Shown: positions 42,499 through 53,944, counted from the stretch's first letter. The stretch is 64,000 bases of DNA from Incurvaria masculella (GCA_946894095.1 OX335652.1:18933001-18997000); one strand, 5' to 3'. Numbers and translations: made by a program. Notes: generated by a model from the letters alone, not told the origin.

Positions 42499-42910
42499 TT
42501 TTATTTTTTTATGCGACCTGACATGGATGGCTAATACCACACAACTACCGTTATGATATTAGCCCAATACACCACATTCCCGAAGGAATTAGGTGCCATG
42601 CCAGGACCTTCCCTTTATGAGCACGGCTACATTGAACTGGATGGAAAACACGGACAATTTTTCATTGCCGCTTCGACCATCTTTTCATCCAATGCGATGG
42701 TACCAACCCGGGCGGGCTTAAACCCTACCACCTAGTAGGGGAAGGGGACCTACAGTTTTACATGGATTCCGAACCATGGAGCAGCTCGCATTCGTGACGA
42801 AATGCACTTATCGAACTCTGAAAGAGAAAGACAGTGGTGCAAGTTGGTATTGAACCCGGGCCTCTGGTACGCTAGGCCAGTCCCCTCACCACTAGGCTAC
42901 GAGCCGCTCA
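42499..42910 (-). mobile_element. SINE, tRNA-head subtype, full length
   Basis: Read on the minus strand: AGCGGCTCGTAGCCTAGTGG (A-box like), B-box GGGTTCAATACC, a CTTTCTCTTTCAGAG linker, GATAAGTGCATTTCGTCACG, the shared body, then CATGTCAGGTCGCATAAAAA. This is the reference copy for the tRNA-headed form. Confidence 0.88.
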
Positions 42911-43020
42911 GTAGCTGTGCTCATAAAGGGAAAGTCCTTGCATGTCACCTAATTTCTTCGGGAATTAATATCATAACGGTAGGTGTGTGGTATTAGCCAT
43001 CCATGTCAGGTCGCATAAAA
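42911..43020 (+). mobile_element. SINE 3' fragment, opposite orientation
   Basis: GTAGCTGTGCTCATAAAGGG ... ATCCATGTCAGGTCGCATAA directly follows the head of the preceding minus-strand SINE, giving a head-to-tail-fragment inverted pair. Confidence 0.75.
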
Positions 43021-43446
43021 ATATATATAATAATTGTTGCGGTTTCGAATATAAATTGAAATATTTTGTTATTTTCGAAATGACCTACCCTAAACCGGTA
43101 GAAGCTCTCGAACTGTAGCGAATACGCGCAATTTTTTTCATTTCATTTTGTCTCGCTGCATTGTACGGCGTCCGTACTGAGGCGAGACTGTCTCCAGGCC
43201 CCTTGAGACGATGATTATCCGAGACCCGCTGGCTGCGGGCTATTAATTTTATATTGTGGGACTTCACGACAGGAGGCGGTCTCAAATTGAGACACTTTCT
43301 CCGTTGTTAGGAGCGGCCACACGTTACGTTTGGCAGACGTATGTCTTGCCGATAATGGCATTGCCACAATTGATCAAGAACACTTGAATTATTTCACCTT
43401 GATATTGCCAAAGCCGTGATTATGTCACTAGTCAAGTGTCTAGTGT

Positions 43447-43677
43447 AAGCTCAAGTGGGCTGGTCACGTCAACCGAACAGACGACGACCGTTGGAGTAAT
43501 CGTGTCCTGCACTGGCGGCCGTGGACAGGGAAACAGAGTGTGGGAAGACCACCCGCCAGGTGGGACGACAACATCAAGTGCGTCGGCGGAAAGCAGTGGT
43601 TCCATACCGCTGAGGGCCGGGAGGACTGGAGAAACATTGGAAAGGCGTATGTCCAGCAGTGGACGAAAACACGCTGA
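43447..43677 (+). pseudogene. RTE-type LINE, C-terminal end of ORF2
   Basis: An uninterrupted 76-codon frame ends in TGA at 43675-43677. It reads KLKWAGHVNRTDDDRWSNRV, GRPPARWDDNIK and GREDWRNIGKAYVQQW. This is the signature C-terminus of RTE-clade reverse transcriptases (W.GH..R..D.RW, GRP..RW.DDI, W...G.A...QW). A (CTGA)n tail follows at once, as is usual at RTE 3' ends. It is 5'-truncated. Confidence 0.82.
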
Positions 43678-43690
43678 CTGACTGACTGAC

Positions 43691-44416
43691 TTCTTTCCCC
43701 GTTTGTATGGGGAGTTGAGCAGGAAGTTTATAAGTGAACCATCCTAGGATCTTTTAATATCACTGAGTGTGTCCCGTGAAATTACAATACCATTGAAATG
43801 AGCACGCTACAAAATGATAAATTCTGAGTTTTTGCACTATCACGGTGACAGTCACAACGCTTCATAATTTTACTCAAGAGGTAATCATTCAACTTTTAAT
43901 CCTTGAGCGATTGAATAGGTGAAATAAGCAAACATATTTAAGTGGTTAAAAACTATCGCATATTACTAGCCCACCCACACTTGGCCACGCCCAGTCACTG
44001 TTGATTTACATTGATTTGTCGAATTATTTTGGTTGCAATCTTAACACTACCACGAAAAATAAAACCTAATTGCACATACCATTATTAATTTTATCAACAT
44101 CAGACCAATTTCCAAGTACCTTGGATGAATAATGCTTTTACACACCGTATACAAGCGTTCATACACAGTCGAACCACCACTACAGCCGGGAGGAGTTTAC
44201 CTTGAGGCTTCCCTCAGGACTCGGATGAATGCCCTGTAATCATTATACGTCTGGGGAATGGTACCTAATGATAGGACAGGACATCGAGACGAACACCAAC
44301 GCCTTCATTACATTCTTTGTACACCAATCTTTTCAGAAGCGGCGACCTCGCTCAGTCGAGGTATATACTGTAATTAAATGTACGCTCTTAGATATTGTCA
44401 TATTTAGTAAACATAG
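43691..44416. other. Unassigned stretch
   Basis: No repeat or gene recognised after the (CTGA)n tail. Confidence 0.45.
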
Positions 44417-44715
44417 AAAAACCGGCCGAATGCGAGTCGGACTCGCACACGAAGGGTTCCGTACCATCGTATAAGATTTACCACAAAAACAAAACAAGTT
44501 TTTATTATGGGGCCCCCCTTTAATTTTTATAATTGTATAAGTTTACCTATTTGTTATTATAGCGGCAAAATAAATATACAATCTGTGAACATTTCAGTTT
44601 CCTACCTGTTACGGTTAATGAGATACAACCCTGTGACAGACGGACGGACGGACGGACGGACGGCGGAGGCTTAGTAATAGGGTTCCGTTTTCACTCTTTG
44701 AGTACGTAACCCTAA
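44417..44715 (+). mobile_element. Family A element, copy 16
   Basis: A full-length copy. The terminal hairpin is weakened by mutation (GAGTACGTAACCCTAA). Confidence 0.85.
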
Positions 44716-45411
44716 TAATCACCGGAAGAACTGGTTTGTAATATTGCAACTAGAATTCACAAGGCGAAGTTAGTTTTGACCAGGTCAAACTAAAACTAAC
44801 CATGTGTGTACGTTTTCTGGTATTAACTAAATACTTACATATACGAAATTACCATTCTCACCACTAATTATACCCTCTTGGTAGTAGAAGCCAAGTCAAT
44901 CTTGGGTAAATTCGGAATAAAAGAGTAACAGTTGTTTGTTGATACTTAGTTTTCAGTATTGTGTTGGTGACCTAGCGATTTAAATAGCTGGTATAGATAT
45001 AGGACACTAGGATTGATACTAATAACATTATGTTTGCCTATAAACATCCTTGGGCTAAATAAGGTTGACAATAGTCAACCGCCGGATACGCTGAAGGCGT
45101 ACATCGGTAAACGGTAGCCAAACATGGCGTTTAATATAATAATCAGATTTTACAAAAAAAAATGAAATTAAATTCTATAACGAAAGCAAATACCTGTAGA
45201 GAATTTTGTTCGATATTTCGAAAAAAAAATCGACGATACTTCCTAATAAGCCAATTAGTAATTCATCTTTGAACAATCTAATACATACGTTAATAGTATA
45301 CATAAACCCTGTTACTACTAATAAACCCAGTTCATCGTCTGAATATTTATACAATGTATTGTCATGATACTTTTGAGGTTACCGCGGTCGTTAGACATGT
45401 TTGAATAATGT
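44716..45411. other. Unassigned AT-rich stretch
   Basis: Nothing recognised. Confidence 0.45.
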
Positions 45412-45522
45412 TACGGCTCGTGCGCTCGTGCGCGCGGCGGATACCTCCTTGACAACGGGCTTAATGATTAGCTCGAAACGTCGGAGAATATCTCTACCTG
45501 CCGCGTGAAAAGCCGTAACATT
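45412..45522 (+). mobile_element. Related single unit with CGAAACGTCGG and AGCCGTAAC end
   Basis: Ends GTTACGGCT ... AGCCGTAAC are inverted, with CGCGCGGC / GCCGCGTG inside. The centre GGGCTTAATGATTAGCTCGA plus AACGTCGG parallels the 41.8-kb motif, with a decayed CTGANGA core. Confidence 0.5.
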
Positions 45523-45649
45523 TTTCAAAAATGTTTTGTCACTTTCTCTCGAATTTTAAACTGCATGTCAATGCAAAGGACAAGACAATGTATAACTATT
45601 CAGGTGATGATCTGGGTTTATTAGTAACAGGAAAACTGTATAATTTTAT

Positions 45650-46040
45650 CAGCCTCGGTGGCCCAGTGGCGCGACACTTCGGCGATCGCTCTCCGAAGTT
45701 AAGCAACGCTGGGTCCGGTCTGGTCTTGGATGGGTGACCATTCGACCGTTGAGAGAGGCTGGCCGTGGTTCGGATTCCACGTTAAGCTGTAGGTCCCCTT
45801 CCTTACTTACTAGGTGGTAGGGTTTATCCCGCCCGGGTTGGTACCATCGCATTGGATGAACGATGGTCGAAGCGGCAATGAAAATTGTCCGTGTTTTCCA
45901 TCCTGTTCAATGTAGCCGTGCAATATAAGGAAGGTCCTGGCATGGCACCTAGTTCCCATGTGGTGTGTTGGGCTAATACCATGAACAGAACTTGTGGTAT
46001 TAGCCATCCATGTCCAGTCACATAAAAAAAAAAAAAAAAA
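45650..46040 (+). mobile_element. SINE with composite tRNA/5S head, full length reference copy
   Basis: From the 5' end: GGTGGCCCAGTGGCGCG resembles a tRNA A-box. GAAGTTAAGCAACGCTGGG (45695-) through TTGGATGGGTGACC (45726-45739) matches the internal control region of 5S rRNA (box A, intermediate element, box C). GGTTCGGATTCC (45767-45778) resembles a tRNA B-box. A ~230-bp body follows, then an A-tail at 46023-46040. RNA polymerase III transcription is inferred from these boxes. There is no coding capacity. Confidence 0.9.
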
Positions 46041-46086
46041 GGAGAACTATTTAAAACAGTACGTTCCATTCTTTTTTAAATTGTTT

Positions 46087-46356
46087 CTAGGGTTCCGTAC
46101 CCAAAGGGTACCTGGACGGAACTCTATTACTAAGCCTCCGCTGTCTGTCCGTTCGTCTATCTCTCCGTCCGTCCGTTCGTCCGTCTGTCACAGGGTCTAT
46201 GAACCATGCGTGTGTTTATATTTTGCCACTATAACAACAAATAGGTAACATAAAAAAAAATGGGGCCCCATGCAAAAACGTGATTTTTTGTGTTACATCT
46301 TGTAGGATGGTACGGAACCCTTCGTGTGCGAGTGCGACTCCCACTTGGCCGGTTTT
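46087..46356 (-). mobile_element. Family A element, copy 17
   Basis: A minus-strand copy with both termini and an internal deletion around the CAGCTGAAATTTTCACAG segment. It lies ~45 bp after the poly(A) of a SINE. Confidence 0.85.
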
Positions 46357-46833
46357 CATAACAATTTATTACTTGATCTTTTCATGCTCACCATACACGA
46401 TCATATGAAAGATCACACACGTGCGCCTTACAAACTTTGACCCATAAGAAAGTAGAATCGAGGAATCCAACATGCTATAAATTGTCGCAATTTCAAACGA
46501 ACCCACCTGCATAAACTTCCAGGCAAAAAACAGGATGTTCGAGTTCCGTGTTAAGTAACGTCCGTTTGGTAAAGTGGCTGCAGTAGACAATGAACAGCCG
46601 ACAGTACTTAATGCTATAATGACAGCGCATGGATGCCGCCCTGTACAATTAGACACACTTAGAGTGTTCACAGGCTGTGGGGAGATAGGAAAACAATTAA
46701 ACGTGGCATAATGTTGGGACAACTACATTTGGCGTTGCGTCATGTAGGTTGTTATTATTTTGTATTCATTTATAATAGAGCCGACGTCAGCGAAGAAAAG
46801 TCTACGATGATTTGATACCATGTTTTACGTTGT
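46357..46833. other. Unassigned stretch
   Basis: A 117-codon open frame on the minus strand (46369-46722) has no recognisable domain. I do not call it a gene. Confidence 0.45.
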
Positions 46834-47166
46834 TTTTTATGCAACCTTACATGGATGGCTTACCCCGCAACTACCATAATGATATTAGCCCAATACACCA
46901 CATTCCCGAAGGAATTAGATGTCATGACAGGACCTTCCCTTTATGAGCACGGCCACATGGGACTGGATGGAAAACATGGTCAATTTTTCATTGCCGCTTT
47001 GACCATCTATTCATCCAATGCGATGGTACCAACCCGAGCGGGCTCAAACCCGACCACCTAGTAGGAGAAGGGGACCTAGAGTTTGACATACATCGGGCGA
47101 GGATGTGAACCCAGACCTCTAGTACGCTAGGCAAGTCCCCGCGCCAATAGGCTACGACCCGCTCAA
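46834..47166 (-). mobile_element. SINE, tRNA-head subtype
   Basis: The minus-strand head GAGCGGGTCGTAGCCTATTG and GGTCTGGGTTCACATCC (B-box) are joined directly to the body; the CTTTCTC linker is deleted. The tail lies at 46834-46860. Confidence 0.82.
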
Positions 47167-47787
47167 AATCAATTGACAATTGCCGCTTTTAGACAATCAA
47201 TTATACAAGTTCTGAACATCGAGTGACATTTTTTTGTAGGTAAGTGGGGTTATTTGCAACATGTCCATAAATGGTTAGATTTTGCCGGATGGCTCGGATT
47301 TTTCCATTTAGAGTACATTATGAATCATTCAAGATAGCGCGTGACTTAGCAAGCTAACAATCTAAAAAACAAAAGTTTTATGACGCAAGAACCACAGATT
47401 AGCTTAACCTACGTTAAAAACTATGAGTGAATTTTAATGTTGTGGTTTTACGAAGAAGTCGAAAGTTTTATGATACTTTTGCAAAACAATTTATGAGTCA
47501 TAGTTCATTTCAACCTCATAAAATATTGCCTCCCGACGTGGGCCATATATACCTCAATGAATGTTAATTATTTTTATACGTACATAAATAATTTGTATAT
47601 GTATATATCTTTACAAAGAGTCTATCTTCTCCAGAGATTTTTTCTTGCATAGTTCTTAAGGATAAAGTTGGCGTATTTACTTATAATAAAAATCTATACC
47701 TTTACCTTACTGTTCTGCTCGTCCTGCTCGTCCTGCACATACACGTGTTAAGTTAGAGTGGACCCACGAAAAGTGGGTTTATATAAC
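47167..47787. other. Unassigned AT-rich stretch
   Basis: Nothing recognised. Confidence 0.45.
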
Positions 47788-47963
47788 TACCTGAGGTACC
47801 CGGCTCCGCTCAGGTCAATGTCGTTTCGGACTGATGTCGGGCTACACCTGACATTTTATGTATATGAGTTCCCTTTACAATCTTTCATCGCCTTTTCTCC
47901 CCCTTTGTGTCTAAACCTCTCTCTAAACCAAATGTCATAGAAATTGGTTTAGCTGTTTAGGCG
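47788..47963 (-). mobile_element. Helitron-like 3' end fragment
   Basis: The complement ends CCTGAGCGGAGCCGGGTACC TCAGGTAG (CTAG decayed), preceded by CCGACATCAGTCCGAAACGA. It abuts family A copy 18. Confidence 0.65.
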
Positions 47964-48296
47964 TAAAAAACCGGCCAAGTGCGAGTCGGACTCGCACACG
48001 AAGGGTTCCGTACCATCGTACAAGATTTAACACAAAAAATCTGGTTTTTTGTATGGGACCCCCTTTTAATTTTTATAATTTTTTTATTTTACCTATTTGT
48101 TATTATAGCGGCAAAATATACACTCTGTGAAAAATTCAGCTATCTACCTATTACGGTTCATGAGATACAGCCCTGTGACAGACGGACAGACGGACGGACG
48201 GACGGACGGACGGACGGACGGACGGACGGACGGACGGACAGCGGAGGCTTAGTAATAGGGTTCCGTTTTCACCCTTTGGGTACGGAACCCTAAAAA
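47964..48296 (+). mobile_element. Family A element, copy 18
   Basis: A full-length copy with a ~58-bp (GGAC)n tract (48180-48239). Its left side directly abuts a Helitron-like fragment. Confidence 0.88.
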
Positions 48297-48304
48297 TGAA
48301 CAGA

Positions 48305-48453
48305 CAGAGAGAGTTACTTTCGCTTGTATTTTAAGAGGGTGAAATTAGGGATGAATCTTTGTATGGGGAACTCATTTAATATCCAGGAAATGATTCAGCC
48401 GATACCAGTCCAAAACGACATTGACCAGAGAGGAGCCGGGTACCTTAGCTAGT
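48305..48453 (+). mobile_element. Helitron-like 3' end fragment
   Basis: ATACCAGTCCAAAACGACAT and GAGCCGGGTACCTTAGCTAGT match the ends at 36119 and 37265. Confidence 0.7.
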
Positions 48454-48463
48454 AATTAATATT

Positions 48464-48752
48464 TTTTTAGGGTTCCGTACCCAAAGGGTGCCAACGGAAC
48501 CCTATTACTAAGCCTTCGCTGTCCGTCCGTCCGTCCGTCCGTCCGTTTGTCACAGGGCTGTATCTAATGAACCGTAATAGGTAGGCAGCTGATAATACAT
48601 AGATGCCGCTATAACAACAAATAGGTAACATTTCAAAATAATTTAAAAGAAAGGGGGCTCCCATACAAACAACATAATTTTTTGGTGTTAAATCATGTAT
48701 GATGTTACGGAACCCTTCGTGTGCGAGTTCGACTCGCACTTGGCCGGTTTTT
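48464..48752 (-). mobile_element. Family A element, copy 19
   Basis: A minus-strand copy with both termini. It follows a Helitron-like CTAGT end by ~12 bp. Confidence 0.87.
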
Positions 48753-48846
48753 CTTCAATGCTGACTATGGAGCAAAACACAGATTAATTCTAGCATAGAT
48801 TAATGTTTTCATTTGTAGGTCGGATCAAATGATGACCCGCTTGGCT

Positions 48847-48960
48847 TTATGGATTCGATACAGCCGTACCATACGTCTCATTGACGATGCTGAGGTATCC
48901 CAGAATTCAGAGACCCTCCAACTTCTAAAGGATGTAGGGATGAGTGTTCGCGAAAGTGCG
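48847..48960 (+). pseudogene. Jockey-like LINE ORF2 fragment
   Basis: GATTCGATACAGCC followed by residues RTIRLIDDAEVSQNSETLQL and KDVGMSV matches the same segment as 35.1 kb (RLVDDPKVSLNLETLQLRRD). No further extension is recognisable. Confidence 0.6.
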
Positions 48961-49267
48961 AAACTATTGCTACACCTATGGTTAGGTAATCACTAAACTT
49001 ATATTTTTAGTACCGCTTGTTCACCATTTTGTATGTACTATTGTAAGTGATAATGCAATCAATTATTTTGATTTGATTATGGATCTATTTCTGTGTTTAT
49101 GCTCAATACCACGGATAATGCTCTTCGGATGTTTTCCTATCCCACTCGGGTCACACTCTTTCTGACCCCTTTGCACTATCTCAACCCACAGCAAGCAGGG
49201 ATTTTACCCATTCTCTGTTAACATTCAAGCGACAAGAGCCAATCGATTATATAGGTCCTTTATCCAT

Positions 49268-49875
49268 AGATTAATCGTCGGTAGACCAGTGACGCAACGC
49301 CTATCGTTTCGATTAGCTTGTTGAAACAACTCTGAGCGCGGTTAGGTTTTAGTGCTTCAACCATAGACGCTGGCCGTGATTCCGATTCCACGTAAAACTG
49401 TAGGTCCCCTTCCCCTGCTAGGTGGTAGGGTTAAGAACGGCTCGTAAGCTATGTCCCCCATACAAACGTACTTTACTAATCATTTGGAAACCGCTATTAC
49501 AATTAAATTGATATTTAGTATCTAATATTAGGTAATAAATATCTGTGTCTGTACGTTTTTGTTTTTTCGAAAAATCCAAACCGAATGAAATGAAAGCAAA
49601 AAGAAAATCTTCATACGAATTTAGTTTTGTCTGTGGTTTGACCCAGATTACATTTACCGATAAAACAAAGACATGCAGACACAGATATTTGTAGCCTAAT
49701 ATTAGATACCAAATATCAAGTAAACTGGAATATTGGTTTTCAAATTATTAGTAAACTACGTTTGTATGGGAGGTGAAATTTTCTGATGCTTACGGGCCGA
49801 CCTTAAGCCCGTCGGATGGTACCACCGCTTTCGATGAAAATATGGTTGAAGCGGAAATAAAATATCTCAGTTGAG
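49268..49875 (+). mobile_element. SINE with tRNA/5S head, split by G copy 1
   Basis: The head and early body lie at 49268-49434 (CGGTAGACCAGTGACGCAAC, GGCCGTGATTCCGATTCCAC). The body resumes at 49803 (TTAAGCCCGTCGGATGGTAC) to ~49875. The 3' tail is lost. Confidence 0.82.
49431..49806 (+). mobile_element. G element (TTAA-site, long inverted ends), copy 1, inside a SINE
   Basis: The two halves are imperfect inverted repeats over more than 100 bp (CCCATACAAACGTACTTTACTAAT... against its complement near the right end). TTAA lies at 49431-49434 and 49803-49806. The flanks join into an uninterrupted SINE body in which TTAA occurs once. I see no coding capacity. Confidence 0.85.
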
Positions 49876-49893
49876 GGCCTGAAGTACGTCATA

Positions 49894-50371
49894 TTAAGGG
49901 CCTGGTACTAGCCAAATCGCAAAGTTAGACGAGGCACCCCAAGTGAACTAACTAAGTCTGACGATTATAAGTGTCATTCTTACAATATATGATTCCTTGT
50001 CTAGGAATCGAATGATTTTCGTTAATGTATGTTTCCTTTTTCCATACAAAATACATTGCGGAAACGGTGTCCATTTCCGAACTTTTTTGACTAAATGTAG
50101 AAATCTAAAAGCAAATGGAATTTTTTGTTTATGCATATATGCTGTTTTTGCTTATATCTAGAAATCGAATGATTTTCAGATTTCTAATGAAAAAAATCAA
50201 CTTTTTTATTTTTATTATTATTTAAATAAATGATGGAATAAAAAAATATTAACAATCCATTATCAGTCTGAAATTCTATTTGGATTTGCTGAAGCGTTTC
50301 ACTACATATTATTACATTTGTTAAAAAGTGCATTTGTATGGCGCGAGTAGTTGGCTAGTCCTAGCGCCTAA
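49894..50371 (-). mobile_element. F element (TTAA-site MITE), copy 2, uninterrupted
   Basis: This 478-bp copy is flanked by TTAA on the left and CTAA on the right, a decayed TTAA. It matches 16660-17047 plus 18327-18423 with few differences and shows the pre-mariner structure of that locus. Confidence 0.82.
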
Positions 50372-51552
50372 GAGAATGTCATAATCCTGTTTGCATTCAT
50401 TTGTGTCTCTACCGCGCATCCAGTCGACTGTCCCACATGCCACCATATCGATGAGCGGCGCGTGTGAACGGAATCACGGTATCCAGATCAGCGATGTGGC
50501 GGTGGCATGTAATAAAGCGTTCCCTAGTAATTGAATGTGCCGACGAATATCTTAAATCACGCCCGCTGAATTTATTAGATCGCGCAAACTGCCTCGGGAT
50601 TCACACGTTTGGTCGAACCCAGGGTCGACAGTTCGAAACAGGGCAGGGATAGAAATCACACAGGGTATTTTAAAATTATTCTTCGTAATTTCTAGTACTA
50701 ATATATTTAATTATTATTATTTTTCAACTGAGTGGTAGAACTTAAATATAATTTTTCGTACTTATATAGTGCGTCTCTTTTTACAGGGAGTGTGATATGC
50801 ATGTATTTAATATATAGTATTTAATTAATGTGTCCTTGATTCATGGTCGATACAAATATAACACATTCCTGGGAGGTAGAAGTTCAAATTACTAGCCTGT
50901 ATACTAAATTGATATAGTCAGATTTAATCTTGTAAGCAATGCCATTTTATTTCTTACCAACTAAATCACAAACGCTCTGTTTATAATTAATCATTAGTTC
51001 AATGATCGTTAATAGACCGTGAAACGTCTGGTGCGGGTATACTACCCGCGAATGATTTAATATAAAAAGGATTTTCTTGGATCTAGATGAATTCTACTTA
51101 AGTACATTTTTTTAAAGCGTTAAGCTTATTTTACTTAAATAATGAGTTTTTATGAAAGGTGTAACATTCTTGAATACAGAATAAATTTATCGTTTTTGAA
51201 ATGTTTTCACCTTCTAATATGTGAGTGCTCCTAATTTGTCTCAAAACGAGAAAAAATCGAAACAACATTTATATTATATACCTGATTAAATCTATTAATA
51301 TTGTTAATCAGGTATATAACACTTACAAGCAATCACAACAAAAATCGGTTATGTTGACTAAAAAACGAATAACGTTTTGTTTATTTTGCCGAAATGAAAA
51401 TCCTCTTAAATTTATTTACGGTCACGAGATTTCAACTAATGATATTTAAAACAAAAAAAAAACATTTTCGCTTTTTGCATCTAGTTTTGTCAACAGCACA
51501 TAATGATTAAAATGATTAAATACATATCAAAACATCTTCAATTTGCAATTTA
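50372..51552. other. Unassigned stretch
   Basis: 50380-50650 is moderately GC-rich and single-copy (TGCCACCATATCGATGAGCG). The rest is AT-rich with no repeat or gene recognised. Confidence 0.45.
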
Positions 51553-51664
51553 ATGAGTTGATTTTATTTTTTATTAAACTTCTGCGGTCAAACTACATCT
51601 CACAATTTGATCAATCCGCGGTTTTGATCAACTCAATGAAGAAGAACCTTCAAAGAAACTGGTG
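51553..51664 (-). repeat. Interspersed repeat E, partial copy 4
   Basis: TTTTATTAAACTTCTGCGGTCAAACTACA and GAAGAAGAACCTTCAAAGAA are diverged matches. A still weaker match lies at 450-505. Confidence 0.5.
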
Positions 51665-52002
51665 AAAAAAGTTATGATTTTTATCTAGATTTTTTTGTCT
51701 ACATTAATTAACACTATAATCAATAGGGACATGCAATATTTCACACCAAAAACATGTGAAAAAATACAGTAGGAAATCCTTGCATATACACATACATATG
51801 CAACAATTAATCAGAAAATTTCTAAATCGATTAATTGTAAGAAACCCGCTCGCTCGGAGGCGCTACCGTGTAGCTCCGGAATGGCAATAACTAAAGTGAC
51901 TATGTTGAAGCTCTCCAATATGTGGAGCGATGAAAATTGGTAACACTCTTTTCTCCACGAACCGTCGATGGTACGCTGAATCATTCATTAGCGCTTATAT
52001 TA

Positions 52003-52110
52003 AGCTAGCTGCGGTACCCGGTTCAGCTCGGGACATAATCATACATTTTTGTTCCAGCTTAAAAACGATGGCCTATGTCCGTCCCAATAACTATAACACT
52101 TCTGTTGCGT
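52003..52110 (-). mobile_element. Helitron-like 3' end fragment
   Basis: CTAGCTGCGGTACCCGGTTC read in reverse matches the terminal ...GGGTACCGCAGCTAG signature. Confidence 0.6.
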
Positions 52111-53811
52111 AAAAGAAGGACTGGTGGCACGGTTAGGTCGCTGGGTTTTTATAAAAGTTTTTGTAAAAGATAGGCCTATATAGGTTCGCAAAAAGAAATG
52201 GTATGTGGTCCCATGCTATGCAAGAGTCCTCTAGGGGTTAGGATAAAAGAAGGTGGGATGACTCACCACGATAGAGACTTCCAGACGACGTGTCACCACG
52301 TTACTCCTCCTCCCACAGGATGCGGTTCAGAAACGCTGCGTCCTCGACGATGAAGAGCACAGAAAGTCCTTTGGATTATTCGAGCACACGCGATACTGGC
52401 GAGGTACTCCTGGGTACCTAAGGACCCGGCGGCGGCACGATACAGTTTTGTTGGGAACCGGTGCTACGATGACATGGCGTGTCCGTGCATCGCGGTATCA
52501 AAAATGTCACTGAAAGCTGGGCCTTTCAGCCTTTTCAGCAGACGCTGTCAATCTTCGCTCCATCAGTTGAAAGAGAGAGAGAGGGACATACGTATGCGGG
52601 GAACAAGGATAGGACTAGGGCCATGCACATTACATAGAACCACACAGCCATAGATTACGCGGAGACATTATGGCCTAACCAAAGACATATCAAGAAACCA
52701 TCAAATACACTTTCATATTTATAATATTAGGTTAATTTAAACGAAGCGGAAATGCTATATTTGTTTCATATTATGTAACTAAACAGGTCTTATTGTTATC
52801 TTGGACGGATCGGAGTTGTTGGAATTGCTAGACGGACAATTTTTTTTTTACATGCAATAATAAACGTTTCTTATTCTTATTCTTAAATCCGGCTTACATA
52901 CAAAATGTTTTTGATGGAATTAAACATATAATTTATTAGAATACAATTTAAATTGTGAAAGGTTTTTGAGAAAATGAGAACATCATTTGGTACAATGTAG
53001 GTGGTCAGGCTTAAAACTGAAAGGTAATACATAAAGATCTAGCATGTAGCATATTATGATCAAGATAATCTTAAAAGGTTCTGATTTAAGCGTTATACAA
53101 TTTTGAAGTATTGTTACCATGTATTTGTAAACATATATCTAAATATCCCAATAAATCAAAATCCTTTCTTCAATTTAATATCTGTCGCATGCATCTTGTG
53201 TGTTACCGCAGATAATAAAAGACTATTATTTTATTTGCAACAAAATATAAATTTATTATAGATGCCGTGGTCATGGTTTGTGGTATTCTAATGAACTAAT
53301 ATTATTTGAATGCAAAGGCAAGGCTATATTTCATCTTAATGCGAGACAATCATCAATGCATATAAACGAAATTCCCCGCAGGATGACTCAACGCCGGCTT
53401 GAGAACTTTTAGCGAGTTTATTTGACAGATATTAATTTGACGGTGTTTCTTAGAACGAATTGTGCCGTGTCGTGGAATGTACGAGAGCATAAATTTGTAT
53501 TTTTATTGCCTATTGAATTTTCAAACTTAATTTGTTAAAAATTAGCCAAAATCAGAAAAAATAGGATCTGTTATCACTGCTCTTTCGTTCTGAGTTACTT
53601 CAATTTTAGAATCCAAAATATGTTTATGTTAAGCGCGACATATGGTACAAATCATAAAATTATTTTAGCGATTTTGCAGCAACCGTTGTTGTATATAGAT
53701 AGATCTTTTACTATGTGTCTGTCACATGTGATTTTATTTCTACTGTATGTTTGGTTGATATATAATAAAAAAAATAAAAAACCCATTTCCTTAGATTGCT
53801 TATGATGCCCA
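52111..53811. other. Unassigned stretch
   Basis: 52240-52520 is GC-richer (AAGGACCCGGCGGCGGCACG) and may be an old coding remnant of unknown type. The rest is AT-rich. Confidence 0.4.
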
Positions 53812-53944
53812 TAGGGATTTGGAACTTACGCGCGGGCTACGAAAACCATAACGGCCGACCAGGTGCTTCTTCACACCATGTTTCAAGAATCCCAGGCTGT
53901 ATTTTGGGAGATATACCGCAGCAGCATAAGTCAAATTTTTGCAT
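53812..53944 (-). pseudogene. Jockey-like LINE ORF2, C-terminal end
   Basis: The minus strand reads FLKHGVKKHLVGRYGFRSPR-like residues, the same C-terminal sequence as the fragments near 30.25 and 34.85 kb. It is separated from its upstream part (54249-54545) by a later insertion. Confidence 0.6.

Noticed and set aside
43436..43681. 81-residue open frame starting MSSVSSSGLV
   Set aside because: Shadow frame; the homologous reading is the RTE C-terminus in another frame (43447-43677).
45690..45742. Genuine 5S rRNA gene
   Set aside because: Only the internal control region is similar. It sits inside a multi-copy SINE with an A-tail, and the 5' and 3' parts of 5S rRNA are absent.
46369..46722. 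117-residue open frame as a host gene
   Set aside because: No recognisable motif and no splice or start evidence; the length is possible by chance in 64 kb.
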